A stretch of DNA of 58,811 nucleotides from Fermentimonas sp. (GTDB lineage Bacteria > Bacteroidota > Bacteroidia > Bacteroidales > Dysgonomonadaceae), in assembly GCA_028683355.1 (NCBI GenBank), contig JAQUIZ010000006.1, positions 1 to 58,811 of the forward strand. Direction: 5' to 3'. The notes beneath the pieces are model-generated. The model did not search any database. It had not been told where the DNA came from and saw only the letters and a list, made by a program, of their open reading frames with translations. Positions 8,278-15,844 of this stretch are shown one piece after another. A program made the position numbers and the translations under genes. Position 1 is the first letter of the stretch. Each line of letters opens with the position of its first letter.

Positions 8278-10695
8278 ATGGCAAATAATAATAAATACAA
8301 TATAGAGTTAATAGGTAAGGATTTCCCGCTTGAGGGTTCAATAGAAAAGATTAAAGGTATCAATTTTGTAAAATATAATAAAAGTGATAACACTATTTCT
8401 GTAACTATTGATGAGAAATATGAAGATGATGCTGCTCAGATTATACAGGATGTAGTTTCGGGTATACGTAGCTCAGGTGGAGATGTTGTTACTGAAAAAA
8501 TCACACAGCCTGTACTGAACATGACCTGTGCAGCCTGTGCCTCAAGTTCGCAGAATATCCTGTCATTTGTACCGGGAGTAATCACTGCCTCCGTAAATTA
8601 CGGCAATGGCAAAGGTAATATTGAGTTTCTGCCTGGTATTGTAACACCTGCCGATATGAAAGTCTCTTTACAAGAGATTGGTTATGATCTTCTTATTGAT
8701 GTGGAGGAAGCTTCTTTTGAAAACGTAGAACATATAAAGGAGGAAAACTATAAAAAATTACGCCGTCACACCATTTGGGCAATCATACTGGCAATTCCTC
8801 TAACAGTTATAGGAATGTTTTTTATGGATATTCCATACGCAAATGAGGCTATGCTTCTTTTGTCAACCCCTATACTTTTTATTTTCGGAAAAAGATTCTT
8901 TGCCGGTGCCTGGAAACAGGCCAGGCATGGCTCTGCAAACATGGATACGCTGGTGGCTCTGAGTACAGGTATAGCATATCTGTTTAGTCTGTTCAATATG
9001 ATTTATCCCGAATTCTGGGAAAAAAGAGGTCTTGAAGCTCATGTGTATTTTGAAGCTGCAGGGGTTATAATTGCATTTATATTGCTTGGAAAACTTTTGG
9101 AGGCAAGGGCAACAGGGAGCACTTCTGATGCTATTAAGAAGCTTATGGGACTACAGCCTTCTTCTGTAGTTGTTTTCCGAGAGGGAGAACCTGTTGAGAT
9201 TGCTATCTCAGATGTATTAATAGATGATATTGTACTTGTTAAACCAGGTGATAAAATTGCTGTAGATGGCGAGGTCCTGGAAGGCAGCTCTTTTGTAGAT
9301 GAAAGCATGATCTCGGGTGAGCCTATTCATGTTGAAAAGAAGCCGGGTGAAAAAATATATGCAGGTACTATCAATCAAAAAGGCAGCTTTCGCTTCAAAG
9401 CAAAAAAAGTTGGTAAGGATACTCTCCTTGCACAAATTATTAAAACTGTAGATGAGGCACAGGGGAGTAAAGCACCTGTACAAGGGTTGGTTGACAAGAT
9501 AGCAGGAATATTTGTTCCCGTAGTTATTGGTATTGCCTTGCTGAGTTTCGTGATATGGCTGATATTTGGGGGTGAAACAGGATTTGTTTATGGACTCATG
9601 GCAATGGTGACAGTACTTGTAATCGCTTGTCCTTGTGCACTGGGACTGGCAACTCCAACAGCGATAATGGTTGCAATAGGCAAAGGTGCCGAAGAGGGAA
9701 TTCTGATTAAAGATGCCGAAAGTCTTGAGATGGCAAAGGAGATCGACGTTGTGGTGCTTGATAAAACAGGAACCATTACCGAAGGTAAACCACAGGTAAC
9801 ATCTATTACATGGAGCAAAAACTCACTTCCGATACACCGTGATATTCTGTATAGTATAGAACATCAGTCGGAGCACCCTTTGGCAGATGCCATCACAAAT
9901 GAACTCAAGGATGCTAGCACTCTTTTGGAGAATGTTTCAGTTGAGCAAGTAAGCGGTAAAGGTATTGAGGGTACTCACGAAAATATTGTCTACTATATAG
10001 GTAATGAGCAGTATATTAACTCTAAAGATATTACAATACCAGCTGATTTGCAGGACAAAATAAATGAAGAACTCAATGCGGCACATACCATCTCGATAAT
10101 TGCTGATGATAATGAAGCTTATGGAGTTGTTGGAATTACCGATAAACTCAAATCAACTTCAAAAGAGGCAATCAGTACACTAAAGGATATGGGTATTGAA
10201 GTAGCAATTTATACAGGTGATAATGAAAAAGTGGCAGCGGCTCTTTCAGGAGAGTTAGGTGTAACCAACTTTAAAGGAGGTGTATTACCGGAAGAAAAGG
10301 CTAATCTTGTGAAAATATTACAACAGCAGGGTAAAAAAGTTGCAATGGTTGGTGACGGTATCAATGACAGCGGGGCGCTTGCTCAGGCCGATGTAAGTAT
10401 TGCCATGGGTGCCGGTAGTGATATTGCCATGGATGTGGCAAAAATGACAATAATCTCTTCTGACCTGAAGAAAATTCCTAAGGCGATACATCTCTCACGT
10501 GCAACAGTGAGAACAATCCGTCAGAATCTTTTCTGGGCGTTTATCTACAACGTTATTGGCATACCGATTGCAGCAGGTGTATTGTACCCTTTTATCGGGT
10601 TTATGCTAAATCCGATGATAGCAGGAGCAGCTATGGCTCTCAGTTCCGTGAGTGTGGTGACCAACAGTCTCAGGCTGAAAACCAAAAAGATTTAA
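8278..10695 (+). CDS. copA: Cu(+)-exporting P1B-type ATPase
   Basis: Copper-translocating P-type ATPase of the inner membrane, 805 aa. The N-terminus has two heavy-metal-associated folds: the first (residues 6-70) lacks the CxxC metal site, the second carries MTCAAC (82-87). The transmembrane metal site is CPC (451-453). Phosphorylation motif DKTGT at 495-499, HP at 533-534, hinge GDGINDS at 692-698. The final helices carry YN and MALSSVSVVTNS, the signature of Cu(+) rather than Zn/Cd pumps. It exports excess copper from the cytoplasm. A CopZ-like single-domain chaperone gene lies 2 kb downstream. It converges with the DUF6146 gene. Confidence 0.95.
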   Translation: MANNNKYNIELIGKDFPLEGSIEKIKGINFVKYNKSDNTISVTIDEKYEDDAAQIIQDVVSGIRSSGGDVVTEKITQPVLNMTCAACASSSQNILSFVPGVITASVNYGNGKGNIEFLPGIVTPADMKVSLQEIGYDLLIDVEEASFENVEHIKEENYKKLRRHTIWAIILAIPLTVIGMFFMDIPYANEAMLLLSTPILFIFGKRFFAGAWKQARHGSANMDTLVALSTGIAYLFSLFNMIYPEFWEKRGLEAHVYFEAAGVIIAFILLGKLLEARATGSTSDAIKKLMGLQPSSVVVFREGEPVEIAISDVLIDDIVLVKPGDKIAVDGEVLEGSSFVDESMISGEPIHVEKKPGEKIYAGTINQKGSFRFKAKKVGKDTLLAQIIKTVDEAQGSKAPVQGLVDKIAGIFVPVVIGIALLSFVIWLIFGGETGFVYGLMAMVTVLVIACPCALGLATPTAIMVAIGKGAEEGILIKDAESLEMAKEIDVVVLDKTGTITEGKPQVTSITWSKNSLPIHRDILYSIEHQSEHPLADAITNELKDASTLLENVSVEQVSGKGIEGTHENIVYYIGNEQYINSKDITIPADLQDKINEELNAAHTISIIADDNEAYGVVGITDKLKSTSKEAISTLKDMGIEVAIYTGDNEKVAAALSGELGVTNFKGGVLPEEKANLVKILQQQGKKVAMVGDGINDSGALAQADVSIAMGAGSDIAMDVAKMTIISSDLKKIPKAIHLSRATVRTIRQNLFWAFIYNVIGIPIAAGVLYPFIGFMLNPMIAGAAMALSSVSVVTNSLRLKTKKI

Positions 10696-10712
10696 AATGG
10701 CACAGCCTGAGC

Positions 10713-11147
10713 TTAAAATACTACTCCAGCAGGGCGGTTACTCAAAATAGGAATTCCTAATTTATGTTCTACATATTGAAAGTAGTAGAACAGCTTGTGA
10801 TTCAGCTCGAAACCGTAATCAACATTAGGTTCATAACCAATAATAGTTTGGAAAAACGAACCTCTTCTCGGATTTCTTGCCAGGGAGTTCCATGCTGTAA
10901 CATATTGAAAATTCCAATTCTCGTAATATTGCTGAGAACGGTATCTTGCAGGAGAGTCCTGTAACAAGTACCATGTGTCGAATCCCGGGTCTAGAACAAC
11001 CAGTTCATATTCCAGGGAGTCCTCCTCTATTACTGAACCATCTTGTGCAATTTCACTCCCGTTTGGTTCAATTTTCACCATTCCTTTTGGACCGTAGCAG
11101 TTAATCATTAATGAAAAAGCAGCAATTAAAACAATAATCTTTTTCAT
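10713..11147 (-). CDS. DUF6146-like exported protein
   Basis: Small Bacteroidota-specific protein, 144 aa, which I place in DUF6146 from memory of its DPGFDTWYL motif (residues 53-61). It has a hydrophobic N-terminus with Cys17 (LMINC), a possible but poor lipobox. Aromatic-rich C-terminal half: YYENWNFQYVTAWNSLARNPRRG and a tail rich in Tyr/Phe. Function unknown. It shares no obvious pathway with copA (convergent) or with the DUF3810 gene upstream, from which it is separated by 253 bp containing an 11-bp repeat array. Confidence 0.7.
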   Translation of the reverse strand: MKKIIVLIAAFSLMINCYGPKGMVKIEPNGSEIAQDGSVIEEDSLEYELVVLDPGFDTWYLLQDSPARYRSQQYYENWNFQYVTAWNSLARNPRRGSFFQTIIGYEPNVDYGFELNHKLFYYFQYVEHKLGIPILSNRPAGVVF

Positions 11148-11254
11148 AACCGCATTATTAGTTTATTCAATTTAACATATACACTTCTCAATAACAATTG
11201 AGTATGATTTTAGTCTTACTTTGTTCTTTAATTCTTTAGTTATAATAGAAGGTT

Positions 11255-11320
11255 ATAAGGCTAAGGTAAGACCATAATAAGACCAATATAAGTCCTGAGT
11301 ATGTCCTGAGTAAGTCCAAA
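11255..11320. repeat. Degenerate 11-bp tandem repeat, six units
   Basis: Six consecutive 11-nt units: ATAAGGCTAAG, GTAAGACCATA, ATAAGACCAAT, ATAAGTCCTGA, GTATGTCCTGA, GTAAGTCCAAA. The consensus is about RTAAGWCCWRA. The array fills the middle of the 253-bp gap between the DUF6146 and DUF3810 genes. The rest of this gap (11148-11254 and 11321-11400) is AT-rich and shows no gene. The unit length equals about one DNA helical turn. A related array lies at 36319-36373. Confidence 0.75.
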
Positions 11321-11400
11321 GCACGTTGTCTAGTCTTGGGGAAGATTCTAATTGTTATGTAAAATTAATACACTTCTATGAGAATAAAATTCAATAAAGA

Positions 11401-12504
11401 TTAAGGTTTATAATCAGGAAAAACATAAGTTGAAATAAGTAACCCTACTACTTCAGAATAATTTTCTGTACCAGAGCTTACTCTGTTGCTTTTAAGGTAG
11501 GCATTATATGCTTTGTCCTGAGCAACCGAGAGTGTAACATTTCTGGCGGATAACCAATGTTCGCGGTTGCGTTGCAGGTCTGCAATAATTTCGGGACGAA
11601 TAGAGGTGACAAGTGATTCATACTCATCGGGCAGGTGAGTGTGAACGTCATTAAGAATATAACCTAATATTGATATATATGCGCTGTATCTTATTCTCTC
11701 GTCATAACTGTTGTTACAAACCAGGAACGCGTATAGATTTGCCTCTGATTCACTGGCAATGCCAAACTGATGCGACATCTCATGAGCAAGAGTAAAGGGA
11801 TAGGTGAAATTGAGACTATAACTGTTGACATGTATCTCATTAAAAAAAGGTCCAAAGTAACCTGAAATTCCCATCTTGGTGTAAAGTGACTCAAAGATCA
11901 TCTTTTTTGGTATTCTTTTTCCATTCGGATAGTTGATTGATAATGTTTCGCTAAGCGAATTATAAGACCTTTCCAAATCCTGCCTGACGCCCTCTTTTTC
12001 CATAACATCAAAATCAACATATGAATTATTAGCTTCGGCAATAAAACGGTTTGAGAAATTTATAAGATTCTCAGAATTATACGAGGTCTTTTGGTTATTG
12101 GTGCGACTATAAAAGTCCTCCCTGAAATAAGATATTCCCCAACTGAAATAGAACCATAAAACCAGTACTACAGTAAATCGAATAATAGAGTAGAGAAATC
12201 TTTTAAAGCTGGTTCGTCTGATTATTACAAAGAGTATCAGTTTCAATAGATAAAGAACAGCTGTTATTATAAACAGATCATATAAAGAAAATGGGATTAA
12301 ACCTGAAACTGTAGATAATGCTGTGGATACAAAAGGGTAAATACTCTGAATATACCATTCCGAGAGAGAGGGGGTGCGACTGAAAACTATTATCACCAAA
12401 AAAACCACTAAAGTGGGTATTAGGAGTAGCTTTCGATTTTTTTTACCTGCTTTTTTTACCATATTAATGATGAAATTCTTAAACATTATCTTTACTACTA
12501 GCAT
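11401..12504 (-). CDS. DUF3810 family membrane metallopeptidase-like protein
   Basis: Integral membrane protein of about 367 aa with three N-terminal transmembrane segments and a large soluble part. The soluble part contains HEMSHQ followed by SESEANLYAF, an HExxH-like zinc site with a downstream Glu, as in gluzincins. This is the pattern of DUF3810, a Bacteroidota family of suspected zinc peptidases; no substrate is known. I used the ATG at 12504. A promoter-like TAATTTTG on the minus strand at 12505-12512 would favour starting at the ATG at 12486 (MFKNF) instead. Weakly placed among copper genes, with no evident link to them. Confidence 0.82.
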   Translation of the reverse strand: MLVVKIMFKNFIINMVKKAGKKNRKLLLIPTLVVFLVIIVFSRTPSLSEWYIQSIYPFVSTALSTVSGLIPFSLYDLFIITAVLYLLKLILFVIIRRTSFKRFLYSIIRFTVVLVLWFYFSWGISYFREDFYSRTNNQKTSYNSENLINFSNRFIAEANNSYVDFDVMEKEGVRQDLERSYNSLSETLSINYPNGKRIPKKMIFESLYTKMGISGYFGPFFNEIHVNSYSLNFTYPFTLAHEMSHQFGIASESEANLYAFLVCNNSYDERIRYSAYISILGYILNDVHTHLPDEYESLVTSIRPEIIADLQRNREHWLSARNVTLSVAQDKAYNAYLKSNRVSSGTENYSEVVGLLISTYVFPDYKP

Positions 12505-12603
12505 CAAAATTAAACGGAATATTCATAATTTACTACTCCACAATATAAATCTTTCAACAACTTACTCTTTTATCAGTTCATTGATAAATTATATCTGGTA
12601 TGA

Positions 12604-12636
12604 TTGGGTAAAATCGTTTAGTTAATGTTATATTTG
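12604..12636 (+). promoter_or_regulatory. Promoter of the CopZ-like gene
   Basis: TATATTTG (12629-12636) fits the -7 consensus exactly and TTG lies at 12604-12606, a 22-bp spacer, slightly long. Transcription would start near 12643, about 45 bp before the start codon. Confidence 0.5.
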
Positions 12637-12686
12637 AATTATAGTAGTTATCCCGAACACTATAAAAATAGAAGAAAATATTGATT

Positions 12687-12896
12687 ATGAAAACAATGAA
12701 ATTTAAAACAAACATAAATTGCTCTAACTGTGTGGCTAAAGTGACACCCTTTCTCGACAAGAAGGTAGGGAAGGAATCCTGGAATGTTGACATCGAAAGT
12801 CCCGATAAGATTCTGTCAGTTGACACAGATGATCTTACGGAGGAGGATATTGTGAAAACGGTTAAAAGAACAGGGTTTGAAGCAGAGGCGATTTAA
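12687..12896 (+). CDS. CopZ-like heavy-metal-associated domain protein
   Basis: Single HMA (ferredoxin-like) domain, 69 aa from the ATG at 12687; a TTG two codons earlier is less likely. The metal loop is NCSNC, Cys12 and Cys15, preceded by the usual first strand. The family carries Cu(+) in the cytoplasm and hands it to a CopA-type pump, and copA lies 2 kb upstream on the same strand. The hydrophobic residue usual before CxxC (Met in MxCxxC) is replaced by Asn (INCSNC), so the metal is likely but not certainly copper. It is followed after 12 bp by a phosphodiesterase gene. Confidence 0.85.
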   Translation: MKTMKFKTNINCSNCVAKVTPFLDKKVGKESWNVDIESPDKILSVDTDDLTEEDIVKTVKRTGFEAEAI

Positions 12897-12908
12897 ATAT
12901 AAAGATTT

Positions 12909-13832
12909 ATGACTTCAATTACAGGAAAAGGATTCAAAGTATTATTATCGGCTGCAATTATTTCAGTTATTCTGTTTTCGGTTGTAAGCTGTGGAGCCAA
13001 AGAGGGTGAAGAGAACTATCTGAAGTTTAAAAAACTCAGTGATACACAGGAGTACTTTGCATATAAAGCTGACAGTTCATTACTTATAAGTGGTCACAGA
13101 GGCACAAAAGAAGAGGGTTATCCTGAGAATAGTATAGAGGGCTTTCAACAGGCATTGAGTCGTGTTCCCCTGTTTTTCGAGGTTGATCCGCGACTAACCA
13201 AAGACAGTGTGATAGTGCTGATGCATGATGAGACAATCGACAGAACAACTAATGCTTACGGAAAACTGTCAGACTACACTTACGAGGAGTTGTTGTCAAT
13301 CAGACTGAAAGATCACGAGGGAAATATTACAGCAGCGATGATTCCTAAACTCGGGGAGGTTTTTGATTGGAGTAAAGGAAAGAGTGTAATAAATCTTGAC
13401 AGGAAGGATGTGCCGCATCAAATGATTGTGGATCTTATAAAGAAGCATAAAGCAGAGAAATATGTGATGCTAACAGTTCATACCGGTGCTCAGGCAAGGT
13501 ACTACCACGACAGGCTACCAGGTATTATGCTTTCTGTATTTGCCAGAAATGATGCAGAGTACGAAGATATTGCCATTTCAGGAGTGCCATGGGAAAATAT
13601 GATTGCTTATGTTGGTCAGAGCATTAATGAATCAAACAGGCATATTGTAGAAAAACTGCATGCAAACGGTGTGAGGTGCATGGTTTCATTTGCTGAAACG
13701 CACGACAGGCAAAGAACCACCGAACAACGTATGGCAGCATATATCAGAGAGGTTGAAAACTCGGTTTATAAACCGGATATTATCGAGACTGATTACCCCG
13801 TTGAGGTTTGGGGTGTTTTTGGAGCCATGTAA
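12909..13832 (+). CDS. Glycerophosphodiester phosphodiesterase family lipoprotein
   Basis: GDPD-family phosphodiesterase, 307 aa, with a lipoprotein signal ending VVSC (Cys28). Catalytic residues of the TIM barrel are visible: SGHRG (His63, Arg64), the acidic pair in FFEVDPRLTKD (Glu91, Asp93), and LMHDETIDRTT (His106). The family cleaves glycerophosphodiesters from phospholipid breakdown to glycerol-3-phosphate and alcohol. Membrane anchored, probably facing the periplasm. It follows the CopZ-like gene by 12 bp, so both may share a transcript without an obvious shared role. Confidence 0.9.
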   Translation: MTSITGKGFKVLLSAAIISVILFSVVSCGAKEGEENYLKFKKLSDTQEYFAYKADSSLLISGHRGTKEEGYPENSIEGFQQALSRVPLFFEVDPRLTKDSVIVLMHDETIDRTTNAYGKLSDYTYEELLSIRLKDHEGNITAAMIPKLGEVFDWSKGKSVINLDRKDVPHQMIVDLIKKHKAEKYVMLTVHTGAQARYYHDRLPGIMLSVFARNDAEYEDIAISGVPWENMIAYVGQSINESNRHIVEKLHANGVRCMVSFAETHDRQRTTEQRMAAYIREVENSVYKPDIIETDYPVEVWGVFGAM

Positions 13833-13838
13833 CTACTT

Positions 13839-14162
13839 TTAATGATGCCATGTAAGAATTAATTGAATGCCTTTACCTGAAAACCTTGAAACTCCTCCCA
13901 TCTGGGATGGTATGGTTATTTTCGTTGGATTACAGTATGCTATCGTGTATAAGGTTAAGCTGTTTAGCTGATGCTGCCAGTTTATAAAATTATAAAACTG
14001 TTGGTTTCTCCAGTCGTAAAAAACCATTGCACTGACATTATCAAGAAATCCCCCACGTCTGATATTCAGGTTAATACCGTTAAGTGCAGTGAAATAACTT
14101 GCACCCACAGGAAATTTTTTCACGAGACCGGACAACTGAATGACAATTTCTTTTTCACTCAT
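13839..14162 (-). pseudogene. Chimeric remnant: ABC ATPase start fused to outer-membrane barrel end
   Basis: A 107-codon ORF made of two unrelated parts. Residues 1-37 read like the first strands of a MacB/LolD-type ABC transporter ATPase (IQLSGLVKKFPVG...YFTALNGINLNI), but the protein leaves that family exactly where Walker A should begin. Residues 38-107 look like the last strands of an outer-membrane beta-barrel, with alternating aromatics and the ending GKGIQLILTWHH. The simplest reading is an in-frame fusion left by a deletion of everything between an ABC ATPase gene and a barrel gene. The fusion point is about 14050. Whether it is expressed is unknown. A real small protein is possible but less likely. 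Confidence 0.6.
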
Positions 14163-14289
14163 AGTTAAACATCTTTCGTGATATATGCTAATCAGATATA
14201 AACATACAAAATAATTTAAATACGTATTAAAATAGCGTACTATTTATTTAGCAACATCTTAGGCTAATAGGTTAAAAAATGCAAATACG

Positions 14290-14320
14290 TTGTTTTTTGT
14301 TTTTTGATAGCATACATTTG
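14290..14320 (+). promoter_or_regulatory. Promoter of the trp operon
   Basis: TTG (14290-14292), a 20-bp spacer and TACATTTG (14313-14320) match the Bacteroidota consensus in both parts. Transcription should start near 14326. Between 14163 and 14289 I see only AT-rich DNA with a short palindrome (AATACGTATT, 14219-14228); no gene. The first bases of the RNA hold a direct repeat, CGAAATAAT at 14324 and again at 14335. Confidence 0.7.
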
Positions 14321-14341
14321 CAACGAAATAATAGCGAAATA

Positions 14342-14398
14342 ATGAATTTACTTTTAAACGGATATTGGTGGCGTTTCTTACAACTCAAAAAGTCGTAA
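14342..14398 (+). CDS. trpL: trp operon leader peptide
   Basis: An 18-codon ORF, MNLLLNGYWWRFLQLKKS, too short for normal gene calling. It carries two adjacent Trp codons (TGG TGG, 14366-14371) about halfway along, and starts roughly 16 nt after the predicted transcription start. A hairpin covers its last codons and stop (arms 14374-14385 and 14391-14402, one mismatch). A strong terminator-like hairpin follows 46 bp after the stop, and trpB begins further downstream. This is the layout of ribosome-mediated attenuation: scarce charged tRNA-Trp stalls the ribosome at the tandem codons and changes the RNA fold. Expression of the peptide and the switch itself are inferred. Confidence 0.8.
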   Translation: MNLLLNGYWWRFLQLKKS

Positions 14399-14402
14399 GG
14401 AA
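14374..14402 (+). promoter_or_regulatory. Leader hairpin overlapping the end of trpL
   Basis: The 5' arm 14374-14385 and the 3' arm 14391-14402 pair over 12 positions with one A-C mismatch and one G-T pair; the loop is CAAAA. The arm begins three bases after the second Trp codon, so a ribosome stalled there would prevent it from forming. It is the likely pause or 1:2 structure of the attenuator. Confidence 0.55.
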
Positions 14403-14443
14403 GAGCAGCTATGTCTTGAATTAAGTATATAAAAATATAATTT

Positions 14444-14484
14444 AAAGAGCCTGTCGCAATCCTGCGACAGGCTCTTTGAGTTTT
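14444..14484 (+). terminator. trp attenuator terminator hairpin
   Basis: AAAGAGCCTGTCGCA (14444-14458), loop ATCC, TGCGACAGGCTCTTT (14463-14477): a perfect 15-bp stem. The stem base ends in TTT and GAGTTTT follows, so the U tract is short and interrupted. It lies between trpL and trpB, inside the transcript, as expected for an attenuator. From 14485 to 14615 there is only AT-rich leader before trpB; I see no second promoter. Confidence 0.75.
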
Positions 14485-14615
14485 AAGGTGGTTTGATGAA
14501 CATTTAATGATAGATTAAACTTTCAATTTAAAGAACAAAACATCAGTTTGAATTGTAGAAAACAGAGAAATTTATATTACAAACAGATAGCAAATAAGAA
14601 AAAAAATATAGCAGT

Positions 14616-15803
14616 ATGAAACAGTATTCAGTAGACGAAAGAGGTTATTACGGTGAATTTGGAGGAGCATATATTCCGGAAATTCTGCATAAATGCGTTA
14701 CTGACCTCGAGAAAGCATATCTTCCAATAATGGAAAGCAGACAATTTCAGCGTGATTTTAACCAGCTGCTGCATGATTATGTTGGTCGCCCATCACCTTT
14801 ATACCTTTCACGCCAACTGTCGGAACACTTCGGGGCAAAGATCTATCTGAAACGGGAGGACCTGAACCATACAGGAGCTCATAAAATAAACAATACAATC
14901 GGTCAGATACTGATTGCCCGGGAGATGGGTAAAACACGCATTATAGCAGAGACAGGCGCCGGTCAGCATGGTGTTGCAACAGCAACTGTCTGTGCCCTGA
15001 TGCAGATGCCCTGTACAGTTTATATGGGAGAAACGGATGTCAAGCGTCAGCAGGTTAATGTAAAAAAAATGGAGATGCTGGGAGCGACAGTCATTCCTGT
15101 TACTTCAGGTAATATGACCCTTAAAGATGCTACAAACGAGGCGATTCGAGATTGGTGCAGTCATCCCGCAGACACTCATTATATAATTGGATCTGTTGTA
15201 GGTCCTCACCCTTATCCTGATCTGGTGGCCCGTTTGCAGTCGGTTATCAGCAAAGAAATTAAAGTACAGCTCACCGAAAAAGAGGGCAGGGATTTTCCTG
15301 ATTATCTTATAGCCTGCGTGGGTGGCGGTAGTAATGCAGCCGGCACTATTTATGAGTATCTTGATAATGATAAAGTTAAGATTATTCTTGCTGAAGCTGG
15401 CGGTAAGGGAATAGATAGCGGTGAATCTGCAGCTACAATACATCTTGGAACCAAAGGTGTTTTACATGGATGCAAGACTCTTCTTATGCAGACTGAGGAT
15501 GGACAGATTACCGAACCATACTCAATTTCAGCCGGTTTGGACTATCCGGGGATCGGACCAATGCATGCTAATCTGGCAGTTCAAAATCGTGCTCAGGTGG
15601 TGGATGTTAATGACGATGAAGCACTAAAGGCAGCTTTTGAATTGACTCGTAACGAGGGAATAATTCCTGCACTGGAATCGGCACATGCATTAGCTGCTTT
15701 AGAGAAGGTGAAATTTAAACCTGAGGATATTGTAGTACTTACTCTTTCCGGAAGAGGTGATAAAGATCTTGATACCTATTTTAAATATGAGGGACAATAT
15801 TGA
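14616..15803 (+). CDS. trpB: Tryptophan synthase beta chain
   Basis: Pyridoxal-phosphate subunit of tryptophan synthase, joining indole and serine to tryptophan, 395 aa. The PLP lysine is Lys90 in HTGAHKINN; the catalytic Glu lies in AETGAGQHGVATA; the phosphate loop is GGGSNAAG. It is the TrpB1 type that pairs with TrpA, whose gene closes this operon. First structural gene of the trpBEGDCFA cluster, behind the leader and attenuator described at 14290-14484. Confidence 0.98.
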   Translation: MKQYSVDERGYYGEFGGAYIPEILHKCVTDLEKAYLPIMESRQFQRDFNQLLHDYVGRPSPLYLSRQLSEHFGAKIYLKREDLNHTGAHKINNTIGQILIAREMGKTRIIAETGAGQHGVATATVCALMQMPCTVYMGETDVKRQQVNVKKMEMLGATVIPVTSGNMTLKDATNEAIRDWCSHPADTHYIIGSVVGPHPYPDLVARLQSVISKEIKVQLTEKEGRDFPDYLIACVGGGSNAAGTIYEYLDNDKVKIILAEAGGKGIDSGESAATIHLGTKGVLHGCKTLLMQTEDGQITEPYSISAGLDYPGIGPMHANLAVQNRAQVVDVNDDEALKAAFELTRNEGIIPALESAHALAALEKVKFKPEDIVVLTLSGRGDKDLDTYFKYEGQY

Positions 15804-15844
15804 TTAGTTCAGGTTATTGATACTCAAATAAATAATTATACGTT

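Noticed and set aside
10696-10712. Possible bidirectional terminator between copA and the DUF6146 gene
   Set aside because: The 17-bp gap has no inverted repeat with a T run.
12578-12826. Minus-strand ORF of 82 codons over the CopZ-like gene
   Set aside because: Antisense shadow of a clear HMA gene; no family features.
14219-14246. AATACGTATT palindrome and GCGTACTAT, resembling a TrpR half-site upstream of the trp promoter
   Set aside because: Only a partial match to the enteric operator, about 45-70 bp upstream of the -33, and TrpR is not expected in this phylum.
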